Origin: Nitrososphaerota archaeon
Lineage (GTDB): Archaea; Thermoproteota; Nitrososphaeria; Nitrososphaerales; Nitrosopumilaceae
NCBI GenBank assembly: GCA_018263495.1
Contig: JAANXC010000038.1
Coordinates: forward strand, 4-45,035
Length of the DNA: 45,032 nt
Direction of reading: 5' to 3'
Positions 7,746-13,513 of this stretch are shown piece by piece. The notes beneath the pieces are model-generated. The model had not been told where the DNA came from, ran no database searches, and saw only the letters and a program-made list of their open reading frames with translations. The number at the start of each line of letters is the position of its first letter. The first letter of the stretch is position 1. The position numbers and the translations under genes were made by a program.

Positions 7746-7985
7746 ATGGCACAAGCATATGTTTTACTGAATTGTGAATTGGGTGCTGAAGAAGAAATAA
7801 TTGGTAAACTGAAGGAACTTGAAAACGTCAAGGAAGTGCATGGAACTTTTGGTGCTTACGATATAACTGCAAAGCTTGAGGCGGAAACAGTCGAAAAGCT
7901 TAGAGAAACCATCACACAAAATCTTAGGAAGATGGACAAAATACGTTCAACCCTAACGCTAACAGTAGTGGAAGGACAGGGATAA
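7746..7985 (+). CDS. Stand-alone Lrp/AsnC C-terminal (RAM) domain protein
   Basis: The 79-residue protein is a single alpha-beta sandwich of the Lrp/AsnC effector type: AQAYVLLNCELGAEEEIIGK, KELENVKEVHGTFGAYDITA, then ETVEKLRETITQNLRKM and RSTLTLTVVE. The helix-turn-helix half of Lrp is missing. Such isolated RAM domains oligomerise and bind amino acids or other small molecules, and may modulate full-length Lrp proteins. One candidate partner is the duplicated Lrp-type regulator at 18711-19625. It lies 33 bases after the beta-grasp gene, with ATACTTTG-like sequence between them, so it could have its own promoter. Confidence 0.85.
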   Translation: MAQAYVLLNCELGAEEEIIGKLKELENVKEVHGTFGAYDITAKLEAETVEKLRETITQNLRKMDKIRSTLTLTVVEGQG

Positions 7986-8060
7986 CAACTATCTTACATT
8001 GTTAAATATCATGATATAGTATTGTACATGCCGATGGCTGACAAAGCTAACGACTAAAAG

Positions 8061-8155
8061 AGTGTGGCCTCGCAAAACAAAAAAAAATCAAAGCTTTCAC
8101 AGTAAAGCAATTGGAGGTAGTCTCCAAAAGACGTTTTGCCTGAAGGGGTCACACA
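8061..8155 (+). ncRNA. Candidate structured RNA with a closed multibranch fold
   Basis: Four helices nest without conflict. GTGTGGCCTC (8062-8071) pairs with GGGGTCACAC (8145-8154) over ten pairs, two of them G-U. GCAAAAC (8072-8078) pairs with GTTTTGC (8133-8139), stacked directly on the first helix on the 5' side, with CTGAA bulged on the 3' side. Inside are hairpins GCTTT/AAAGC (8093-8097 with 8104-8108) and TTGGAG/CTCCAA (8111-8116 with 8122-8127). A TATA-like TTAAATAT at 8002-8009 would place a plus-strand start near 8030. There is no credible ORF. I do not recognise the family, and the strand is inferred from the promoter-like box. Confidence 0.5.
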
Positions 8156-8176
8156 CAATATTTATCATTTAGTGTT

Positions 8177-8893
8177 CTAACTAACCTCTATTATCCCAAT
8201 ATTGACTAAATACTGAATTCCTGAAATGTATGTAATATCATCAATTTGGTCTGTTGCCCACCATCCTGCATTGTTCTTAACCCAGCCTGGAACTTCCTGT
8301 GATCCTGAAGACTCCGATCTTTCAGTGGAAGGTATAACCATTATGCTCTCTTTGATAAGATACTGAATTCCTAGAAGATATGCTGAATCATTAATCTGTC
8401 CGCCAGCCCACCACCCGGCATGTGTTTTGATCCAGTTTGGAATGATAGTTACAGGTTCTGCAGTTAGTGTATCTGTTGGCAGTGATTTGGGTTTTGCACT
8501 AACATCAATGGTTGCGGTTCCAATATGATATCCTCTCCACTCGACATAGGCACTATATGTGCCAGCTTTGTTACAGCAAATTAGTATAAAATTTTCATAG
8601 TGTCCCTGCTCATTTGTATCCGCAACCGCTCTAACCTTTACTTGGTAAGTTTTGCCGTCGGGTTCTGAAATTGTCATATAAACAAACGCAGCTGATCCCG
8701 GCTCTTCAACAGTTCCGAAAATTTTTATTTTTTCATATTGTGTATTACTGGCCGTTGTGTAAGGAAGTTCTAATACAGGTTTGTCAACGGAGACTGTTCC
8801 CCATTGTTTATCACTATCATGACTAGCTAATACATTTGGAATGATCATAATACTAACTAAAATTATGAAAATTGAGAAATGCAAAACTCTCAT
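8177..8893 (-). CDS. Secreted protein with tandem AGWW repeats
   Basis: The 238-residue protein opens with a Sec signal peptide (hydrophobic residues 4-23, likely cleavage after VLAS). A beta-sandwich-like region of about 110 residues follows (EPDGKTYQVKVRAVA, GTYSAYVEWRGYHIGTATIDV). The C-terminal third is two copies of a repeat of about 40 residues, IPNWIKTHAGWWAGGQINDS and VPGWVKNNAGWWATDQIDDI, each followed by a GIQYL(I/V) segment. I recall repeats of this kind as common in surface proteins of marine thaumarchaea, where they are thought to sit outside the membrane. The ligand or partner is unknown. The first copy ends in SIMVIPS, and the second ends the protein at GIIEVS. Confidence 0.8.
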   Translation of the reverse strand: MRVLHFSIFIILVSIMIIPNVLASHDSDKQWGTVSVDKPVLELPYTTASNTQYEKIKIFGTVEEPGSAAFVYMTISEPDGKTYQVKVRAVADTNEQGHYENFILICCNKAGTYSAYVEWRGYHIGTATIDVSAKPKSLPTDTLTAEPVTIIPNWIKTHAGWWAGGQINDSAYLLGIQYLIKESIMVIPSTERSESSGSQEVPGWVKNNAGWWATDQIDDITYISGIQYLVNIGIIEVS

Positions 8894-8930
8894 TGATCTT
8901 TATGAGCATAGTTTTTAGTTAATCTTTTCA

Positions 8931-9188
8931 CTAAAAATCATCTTTTCCCACCCAGCCATCTTTCTTGTCAGGCTTTGGTTGTGGTTCTGGCGGTTCATTT
9001 TCTCTAAATCTTGGCGGCTCTGATATTCTCTCATTTGTGAAAAATCCTTTCTGAGAATACAACTCATCTGGTTCAGGTTCAGGACTTTTGTTCCTATACT
9101 TGCGTAGCAAACGAGGGAGTATTCGTGCTAATGGAATTATTAGAAATATCAAATAAATCCACATTCCGCCAGTAGGATCACCTTCCAT
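8931..9188 (-). CDS. Small single-span membrane protein with Pro/Glu-rich tail
   Basis: The 85-residue protein has a short N terminus (MEGDPTGG), one membrane segment (MWIYLIFLIIPLARILPRLL, about residues 9-28), a basic stop-transfer sequence RKYRNK, and a polar tail rich in Pro, Glu and Lys ending KKDGWVGKDDF. The positive-inside rule puts the tail in the cytoplasm. It lies 37 bases upstream of the secreted repeat protein on the same strand, so they may be cotranscribed. Function unknown. Confidence 0.65.
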   Translation of the reverse strand: MEGDPTGGMWIYLIFLIIPLARILPRLLRKYRNKSPEPEPDELYSQKGFFTNERISEPPRFRENEPPEPQPKPDKKDGWVGKDDF

Positions 9189-9276
9189 ACTGAATTACGA
9201 TAAAAATTTCATTATTATGTTTTTCATTTAGGCACCGTAAATGTTGATATTAGTTAGTTTTTGCATATAGTTTGAT

Positions 9277-9588
9277 TTGGTTGTACTAGAACTTCATGGC
9301 TCTGGCGGTCATATTTTTGCAGACGTTACAGATGAACAAGCAAAAAAAGCGGACCTTGGTGTTGGCAAGTGTTTTCTTGCTCCAATTGGCAAACTTGAGG
9401 AGCAAAAGATGCAGAAATATTTTTGCAAGAAGTGTGAGTCTGAATTTGATGGCTCACCTAAAATTCAGGTCGAAGAAAGTCCCAATGAGCCAGTTGCAGA
9501 CGGATTGATTCTGAAAGAGAGAGGTCAATACACATGCGGTAAATGCAGTTCAATAATTGGCGAATACCGTGTATTTGAGCAAGGATAG
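9277..9588 (+). CDS. Small zinc-ribbon protein
   Basis: The 103-residue protein has a short N-terminal domain (VVLELHGSGGHIFADVTDEQ) and then two CxxC knuckles, FCKKC (about 49-53) and YTCGKCSSIIGEY (about 86-98), that should bind one zinc. The start is a TTG at 9277. I saw no ATG or GTG in frame before the conserved-looking LELHGSGGH strand. The weak TATA-like GCATATAG is only about 10 bases upstream, so the exact start is uncertain. It ends 6 bases before the convergent gene at 9594. Function unknown. Confidence 0.65.
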   Translation: MVVLELHGSGGHIFADVTDEQAKKADLGVGKCFLAPIGKLEEQKMQKYFCKKCESEFDGSPKIQVEESPNEPVADGLILKERGQYTCGKCSSIIGEYRVFEQG

Positions 9589-9593
9589 TAAGA

Positions 9594-10034
9594 CTAGGAA
9601 CTCATCAGCCTTTTGATCTCTATCTTTTGACCATATTTTTCCAACAAATCGTCATAAAGTTTTTTCCGTTCTAACTTGAGATTTTTATCTTCATCGTACA
9701 TTTTTGTAAAGAAACACGCGAGAATCCTTTCATCATCATTATCAAAAAACCTGACACTGAAGCTGGTACGTTCTGGTTTTTCCTCCATGACGAACTCTGC
9801 ATGTTTTATCATGTAAGGGTTAACGTGCATATGGCATGGACCGTCGTTATCTCCTATTGTTATCCATTGATCTTTTTGTCTTATACTCAGGGAATTACTT
9901 CTCATCTCGCTGGTAGCTCCATTTGATTTTACCACCAACAAAACATCATCTACACTAATTATGTCTGACAAGAGTTCTTTCAGCATTATATGTTCTAAAG
10001 AGATGCTTGCTTTTAATTTGGCTAGTATTTCCAT
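9594..10034 (-). CDS. Hypothetical 146-residue protein
   Basis: I do not recognise this soluble protein. It starts MEILAKLKASISLEHIM. A central beta-rich stretch contains QWITIGDNDGPCHMHVNPYM and KPERTSFSVRFFDNDDERIL, and the end is a charged helix (NLKLERKKLYDDLLEKYG). Its start lies inside the last 13 bases of the upstream gene at 10022-10273, so translation of the two is probably coupled. The GPCHMHV segment suggests a possible metal or heme ligand, but no family is claimed. Confidence 0.65.
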   Translation of the reverse strand: MEILAKLKASISLEHIMLKELLSDIISVDDVLLVVKSNGATSEMRSNSLSIRQKDQWITIGDNDGPCHMHVNPYMIKHAEFVMEEKPERTSFSVRFFDNDDERILACFFTKMYDEDKNLKLERKKLYDDLLEKYGQKIEIKRLMSS

Positions 10035-10273
10035 TCGTCAGAAAAGCCATTCCATAATGGACGGAAAGGCGCTATGTCCTTCTCTATCTCACCTTGAATC
10101 CTATTTGAGATTGCAAAATAGAAATTTTCCAAGGCATCAACTCCACCATCATCAAAGATTTCCTTACCAACTTCGGTAATTCGCGATTTTTTTTGTTCTA
10201 CTTCCGGCGAATCTGGATTTTGCAGGCAGAAAGTATAGAGGTCAATCAGTTCCTCCTCCAGCATGAAATCCAT
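10022..10273 (-). CDS. Hypothetical helical protein, operon partner of the 9594-10034 gene
   Basis: This 83-residue acidic protein looks mostly helical (EEELIDLYTFCLQ, KKSRITEVGKEIFDDGGVD, ALENFYFAISNRIQGEIEKD) and ends in aromatic FRPLWNGFSDEWKY. The 13-base overlap with the downstream start suggests the two products work together. Near the end the pattern WNGFSDEW is unusual. There are no membrane segments. It diverges from the PLP enzyme at 10345 over 71 bases. Function unknown. Confidence 0.65.
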   Translation of the reverse strand: MDFMLEEELIDLYTFCLQNPDSPEVEQKKSRITEVGKEIFDDGGVDALENFYFAISNRIQGEIEKDIAPFRPLWNGFSDEWKY

Positions 10274-10344
10274 GAATCCTACACGTAAAATAGCAATAAA
10301 AACTGTCTAAATCTCTAAATTGATCCTCGAATCTCTTTGATCAC

Positions 10345-11874
10345 ATGTCTGAAGGAACTGACAGCGCTCTGCTTGAGCGCTTTGAACAAGAGGTGTGGAG
10401 CAAGGTTCCACATCTGGAAGAAGGAAGCGAGACAAAGGTTGTCAATGCAACGCCACTTGTTGACATGACTGCAGATTTCAAAGAATGTGCAAAGAGTGTC
10501 TTCAAACTGGACCTTGACAACGCAGACCTGAAGGTTTTCGGCAAAATGGATTCTACCTTGCTAACTGGCTCGATTAAAGTTAGACCCGCAGCCAACATCA
10601 TCCATGACGCCATTGTTACAGGAAAGCTCAAGAGCGGTCAGACAGTAATAGAAGCCACATCAGGCAACTTTGGTATAGCACTTGGACTATTATCTAAACT
10701 TGGGCTAAATGTAATTGCACTTGTTTCAAGAAAATTACAGGAAGGAGTGTTTGAGGAGTTAAGAAACGGGAATACACGCACAATAGATCTTGACATGGAC
10801 ATTTGCCCTGCACCAGGAATGGAAGGCAAGCAAGATCTTATGGTTGCAAAAGCAACTGCTGCCAACATTCGTTCACAATTATCTAATCTTGGGTTTGACA
10901 CTGACATTTTTGATAAAGAAATTTCTGAGATAGAATCACTTTTAGCTAAACAAGACATCATAAACTTGGCAAAGTTTCTTGCCAAGAGTTACGGTTTCTT
11001 CTGTCCAGCACAATATGATAATCAACTAAACATTGAGGCGCATAGAACTGTTACAGCAGCTGAGATTGACCAACAACTGCATGAAAATGGAGATTCATTA
11101 GAAAATTTCAATATCTTTTGTACATTTGGTACGGGCGGAACGTCTGGCGGTTTGAGCAAATACATTTCTGAAAAATATGGAAAAAAGTCAGTATACGTAA
11201 TATTTCCACCTACCAATCAAGACGTTGCAGGAATTAGGACAAAAGCAAATGCAGACGGCTTGACGTTATATGATCCTGAGATATACGCTGAACAGCAAGA
11301 AATGGATTGGGAGAAGGCAAAACTCCTCCTAAAGTTCTTTGTAGAAAAAGGTCATGATATGGGCGAAAGCAGCGCACTCGAACTTTATGCAATCTTGCAG
11401 AAGGCAAGCTCTGAAGGAGGCGGAAAGTTTGTAGCAATGATTTGTGACGGAATTGAAAAGTACAAAAAGAACCTTGCAACGATTGGACAGGAAGGTCCTA
11501 TGCAGGTCTCCCTACAGGAAGCAAACGCAGGCAAATATGACAAAGTAATTTGGATTCATGCCCAGTATACTCCACAGGAACCTGGAATAGAGCTAATTGC
11601 AAAATCTCTCGGCATCGACAAAAGCAAGATTTCTGTGCCAGACGCGAGAACCGCTCAGGAACTGTTGACAACCCAACAAATTCCAGAATCACTAAGCAAA
11701 GACTTGGAAGGTGACACCAAGCCATTGCTGGTTTGCATGGCAGGAAAGACTTCATTGATGGCTGCCAAAGTACTTGCGACCAAGGGCGTTATGACAGACA
11801 GCTTGATTGGTGGAATTACAGAACTGCCGGAAGGAAAAACCAAGCAACTTTCTGAATTGATCAGGCAAGCATGA
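10345..11874 (+). CDS. PLP-dependent cysteine-synthase-like enzyme with C-terminal rhodanese-like domain
   Basis: Residues about 30-390 form a fold-type II PLP enzyme: Schiff-base Lys78 in GSIKVRPA, the substrate/cofactor loop TSGNFGIALG near 105-114, and the glycine-rich phosphate cradle TFGTGGTSGG in the middle. Residues about 395-509 resemble a rhodanese domain, with Cys464 in CMAGKTSLMAAKVL matching the active-site C-x4-S loop, followed by LIGGITELPEG. Cysteine synthases make cysteine from O-acetyl- or O-phosphoserine and sulfide. Rhodaneses carry sulfane sulfur on their Cys. The fusion suggests sulfur delivery to or from the PLP site, which is inference. The stop overlaps the start of the next ORF (ATGA). 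Confidence 0.8.
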   Translation: MSEGTDSALLERFEQEVWSKVPHLEEGSETKVVNATPLVDMTADFKECAKSVFKLDLDNADLKVFGKMDSTLLTGSIKVRPAANIIHDAIVTGKLKSGQTVIEATSGNFGIALGLLSKLGLNVIALVSRKLQEGVFEELRNGNTRTIDLDMDICPAPGMEGKQDLMVAKATAANIRSQLSNLGFDTDIFDKEISEIESLLAKQDIINLAKFLAKSYGFFCPAQYDNQLNIEAHRTVTAAEIDQQLHENGDSLENFNIFCTFGTGGTSGGLSKYISEKYGKKSVYVIFPPTNQDVAGIRTKANADGLTLYDPEIYAEQQEMDWEKAKLLLKFFVEKGHDMGESSALELYAILQKASSEGGGKFVAMICDGIEKYKKNLATIGQEGPMQVSLQEANAGKYDKVIWIHAQYTPQEPGIELIAKSLGIDKSKISVPDARTAQELLTTQQIPESLSKDLEGDTKPLLVCMAGKTSLMAAKVLATKGVMTDSLIGGITELPEGKTKQLSELIRQA

Positions 11875-12029
11875 ACGATAAGGAAAAAATCGAATCTTAC
11901 AAGGAAAACATCGCAGAATCTTTACGAATAATAGATGAAATTATTGAAATTATTAGATTTCAAGATAATCCAGAGGATACAATAATTGACCAGAAGCTGG
12001 AAGAAATTAAAAAAATATTAAATCGGTAA
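11871..12029 (+). CDS. 52-residue coiled-coil microprotein coupled to the PLP-rhodanese gene
   Basis: ATG at 11871 overlaps the stop of the preceding gene in an ATGA arrangement typical of coupled translation. The product is nearly all helix with hydrophobic heptads: KIESYKENIAESLRIIDEII, EIIRFQDNPED, then QKLEEIKKILNR. It carries no Cys or membrane segment. Two helices separated by QDNPED could make a helical hairpin or dimer. The overlap is the best evidence that it is real and expressed with the enzyme. Function unknown. Confidence 0.6.
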   Translation: MNDKEKIESYKENIAESLRIIDEIIEIIRFQDNPEDTIIDQKLEEIKKILNR

Positions 12030-12042
12030 TTTCTGGTAGGAT

Positions 12043-12153
12043 ATGAAAAAAACGGACGAATGCAATGGCAAGTATTGGTTCACCTGCAGTAGATGTTTAC
12101 GGCTTCTTGTAAAAGACTTACGCGATATTGTTAGACGATCTAAAAATGATTAA
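12043..12153 (+). CDS. 36-residue Cys-containing microprotein
   Basis: ATG at 12043 opens 36 codons: MKKTDECNGKYWFTCSRCLR followed by a basic helix (LLVKDLRDIVRRSKND). The spacing C-x7-C-x2-C offers three ligands and could make a half zinc ribbon or bind metal as a dimer. It starts 14 bases after the coiled-coil ORF, so it may belong to the PLP-rhodanese operon. Very short, so coding is likely but not certain. Confidence 0.45.
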   Translation: MKKTDECNGKYWFTCSRCLRLLVKDLRDIVRRSKND

Positions 12154-12224
12154 AAAAAATTAATAATTTTATAGTGTATCTAGAATAGTGAAATTTATTA
12201 GCTGAAATAAAAATCAGAATTTGT

Positions 12225-12290
12225 TTGAAGCCAATTATGATAGACGATGATGATGAGCGTCCTGAATGGGATTGGCTAAAGAAAAAATAA
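12225..12290 (+). CDS. Possible 21-residue acidic peptide
   Basis: A TTG at 12225 (or ATG at 12237) opens a very short frame reading MKPIMIDDDDERPEWDWLKK plus a final Lys. The acidic and Trp-rich composition and clean stop are suggestive, and a TTTTATAG-like box lies upstream near 12167. At 17-21 codons, chance is a serious alternative. Confidence 0.3.
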   Translation: MKPIMIDDDDERPEWDWLKKK

Positions 12291-12312
12291 TTTCTTTTTA
12301 CAATATACCTGG

Positions 12313-12555
12313 CTACAGTGAGCTGTGAGTTCCGTCACACTTTCCGGTTTCATCCTTACTGTGCTTGCATCCGCAAAACGCAATAAATCCATCTTCTGTA
12401 GCTGTGAGAATTCTTGGTCCAAGACCTGATCCTGCATGAGAACCATCACATAGTGGCTGGTTTTGAGATTTTCCGCACATACAAACATGATATTCTTTTC
12501 CTGCTTCAACTTGCATTGGGTATGGTCTTTTTTGTGGTATTTCTGGTTCGGTCAT
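12313..12555 (-). CDS. CDGSH iron-sulfur protein with two CDGSH-type motifs
   Basis: The 80-residue protein contains two clusters of the CDGSH type: CMCGKSQNQPLCDGSH (about 25-40) and CGCKHSKDETGKCDGTH (about 61-77). Each supplies three Cys and one His for a 2Fe-2S cluster, as in mitoNEET and the smaller archaeal and bacterial members. The His ligand makes the cluster labile and pH sensitive, with roles in electron or cluster transfer. It follows the 40-residue zinc-ribbon ORF by 37 bases on the same strand. A second frame over the same DNA lacks these motifs and is a shadow. Confidence 0.9.
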   Translation of the reverse strand: MTEPEIPQKRPYPMQVEAGKEYHVCMCGKSQNQPLCDGSHAGSGLGPRILTATEDGFIAFCGCKHSKDETGKCDGTHSSL

Positions 12556-12592
12556 AATTTTTCTCTATTCATCTTGTTTGTAAATATACTGA

Positions 12593-12715
12593 TCAAGTCT
12601 TTGCCTGTTTTCGTGAACACTCTATACAGAATTCTCCAGTTTCAAAAACGTAAAGCAGTTTGTTACAATCCTTGCATCTTCTTTCCGTTCTCGTCTTGTC
12701 GTATCCGTATGGCAT
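12593..12715 (-). CDS. 40-residue zinc-ribbon microprotein
   Basis: From ATG at 12713-12715 the frame reads MPYGYDKTRTERRCKDCNKL, then LYVFETGEFCIECSRKQAKT and a stop. Two CxxC knuckles (CKDC and CIEC), 16 residues apart, make a minimal zinc ribbon. Such small ribbons often bind RNA, DNA or ribosomes. It is upstream of, and likely cotranscribed with, the CDGSH protein. Confidence 0.65.
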   Translation of the reverse strand: MPYGYDKTRTERRCKDCNKLLYVFETGEFCIECSRKQAKT

Positions 12716-12753
12716 TCTAGAAATGATAAATGTCATACATGCGTTATAATGTT

Positions 12754-12879
12754 ATGAAACCTGACAGCGGCAGAAAGTCATTTTTTTCTGCTGGTAAACC
12801 AAAGAACTTGCCTGCGTTTTATTTTCTTGTCGTGGCAGGCATCATTTTGATGGTTTTACTGTTCAAGTGGTTTGTTTAG
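12754..12879 (+). CDS. 41-residue tail-anchored membrane microprotein
   Basis: ATG at 12754 opens a frame with a polar basic N-terminal half (MKPDSGRKSFFSAGKPKN) and one C-terminal membrane segment (FYFLVVAGIILMVLLFKWFV). The layout of short cytosolic part plus C-terminal anchor is that of Sec61-beta/SecG, but the cytosolic part is too short to prove it. A TTATAAT box lies only just upstream (12744-12750), so the promoter is unclear. T-rich repeats follow the stop. Confidence 0.55.
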   Translation: MKPDSGRKSFFSAGKPKNLPAFYFLVVAGIILMVLLFKWFV

Positions 12880-12897
12880 TTTTTAACATTAATTTAT

Positions 12898-12958
12898 GGC
12901 TTTTTGAGCTCTATTTTGGGCTTTTTGAGCTCTATTTTGGGCTTTTTGAGCTCTATTT
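12898..12958. repeat. Three tandem copies of a 21-base T-rich unit
   Basis: The unit GGCTTTTTGAGCTCTATTTTG repeats with exact period 21 from 12898, 12919 and 12940; the last copy is cut off at TTTCA. Each copy carries the palindrome GAGCTC and two T runs. On the minus strand the array supplies the stop codon of the gene at 12953-13300 and repeats that in-frame stop two more times. On the plus strand its T runs lie just after the gene ending at 12879, a good place for U-tract termination. Confidence 0.9.
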
Positions 12959-13300
12959 CATCAACCAGCTCCAGTACCTGCGCATCAGCGGATAATCGTC
13001 AAAGAATCTGATTCTGGCCTTGGACTTTCTTTTCTTCAATTGCTCCTCGATGTACTTGAGGATTCTGTCGCGTCCCTTTTTTTTATTGATCAGATCACTT
13101 TCGATTATTTTTCTAGCAAATTCCTGCTCCATGTAAATCTCAAAAAACCACCAGCCGGCAGCCATCTTGGCATCAGGACTAAACTTATATCCGTTCTTTA
13201 CATGCGTCTTGAGCTCTAACTCGTTTAGTATATCCTTGAAATTTTTTATGTCAGCATCAAAGTCTGTCGTCATGGCAGAAAACAGAGGTTGCTTGGTCAT
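12953..13300 (-). CDS. Hypothetical 115-residue charged protein
   Basis: I do not recognise this protein. It contains an aromatic centre (AAGWWFFEIYMEQEFARKII), a long basic helix (KKKGRDRILKYIEEQLKKRK) and an aromatic end (FFDDYPLMRRYWSWLMK). It is soluble and could bind nucleic acid through the Lys/Arg-rich part. Met10 (13273) is an alternative start. The stop codon lies in the 21-base repeat array, and two further in-frame stops follow in the next copies. Confidence 0.6.
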   Translation of the reverse strand: MTKQPLFSAMTTDFDADIKNFKDILNELELKTHVKNGYKFSPDAKMAAGWWFFEIYMEQEFARKIIESDLINKKKGRDRILKYIEEQLKKRKSKARIRFFDDYPLMRRYWSWLMK

Positions 13301-13319
13301 TTCTCATCTGTACGATAAT

Positions 13320-13493
13320 TTAGTCGAAAATTAGGCATTGCTCGCAATCACAGCTTGACTGCTTCTTTGTTTTTGCCAGACAATTTCTGTGTTGGCCAGC
13401 TTGGCACTGAACGCATACTTTTTCTAGGTTGTCAACAGATGAGTATTTTTTAGATTGGTCAAATCCGAATCCGCCGTCTTGTGGTCCTACCAT
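13320..13493 (-). CDS. 57-residue Cys-rich microprotein (putative zinc binding)
   Basis: From ATG at 13491-13493 the frame reads MVGPQDGGFGFDQSKKYSSV, then VCVQCQAGQHRNCLAK and SSCDCEQCLIFD. Two CxxC-like pairs, an HxxC and a CxCxxC give a full set of ligands for one or two zinc ions, resembling a small treble-clef or B-box arrangement. An in-frame stop lies just upstream, so the start is fixed. It lies 20 bases downstream of coaBC on the same strand and may be the last gene of that operon. Confidence 0.6.
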   Translation of the reverse strand: MVGPQDGGFGFDQSKKYSSVDNLEKVCVQCQAGQHRNCLAKTKKQSSCDCEQCLIFD

Positions 13494-13513
13494 AATATCA
13501 TCATCACTCGGTT

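Noticed and set aside
12199..12209. TTAGCTGAAAT occurring here and near 23074
   Set aside because: Two copies of an AT-rich 11-mer in 45 kb without shared context can be chance.
12243..12264. TGATGA followed by CTGA, like C/D box guide RNA
   Set aside because: The boxes are only about ten bases apart and no second pair follows; the DNA is better read as an acidic short peptide.
12276..12509. 77-codon minus-strand frame overlapping the CDGSH gene
   Set aside because: It lacks the CDGSH motifs that the alternative frame keeps twice.
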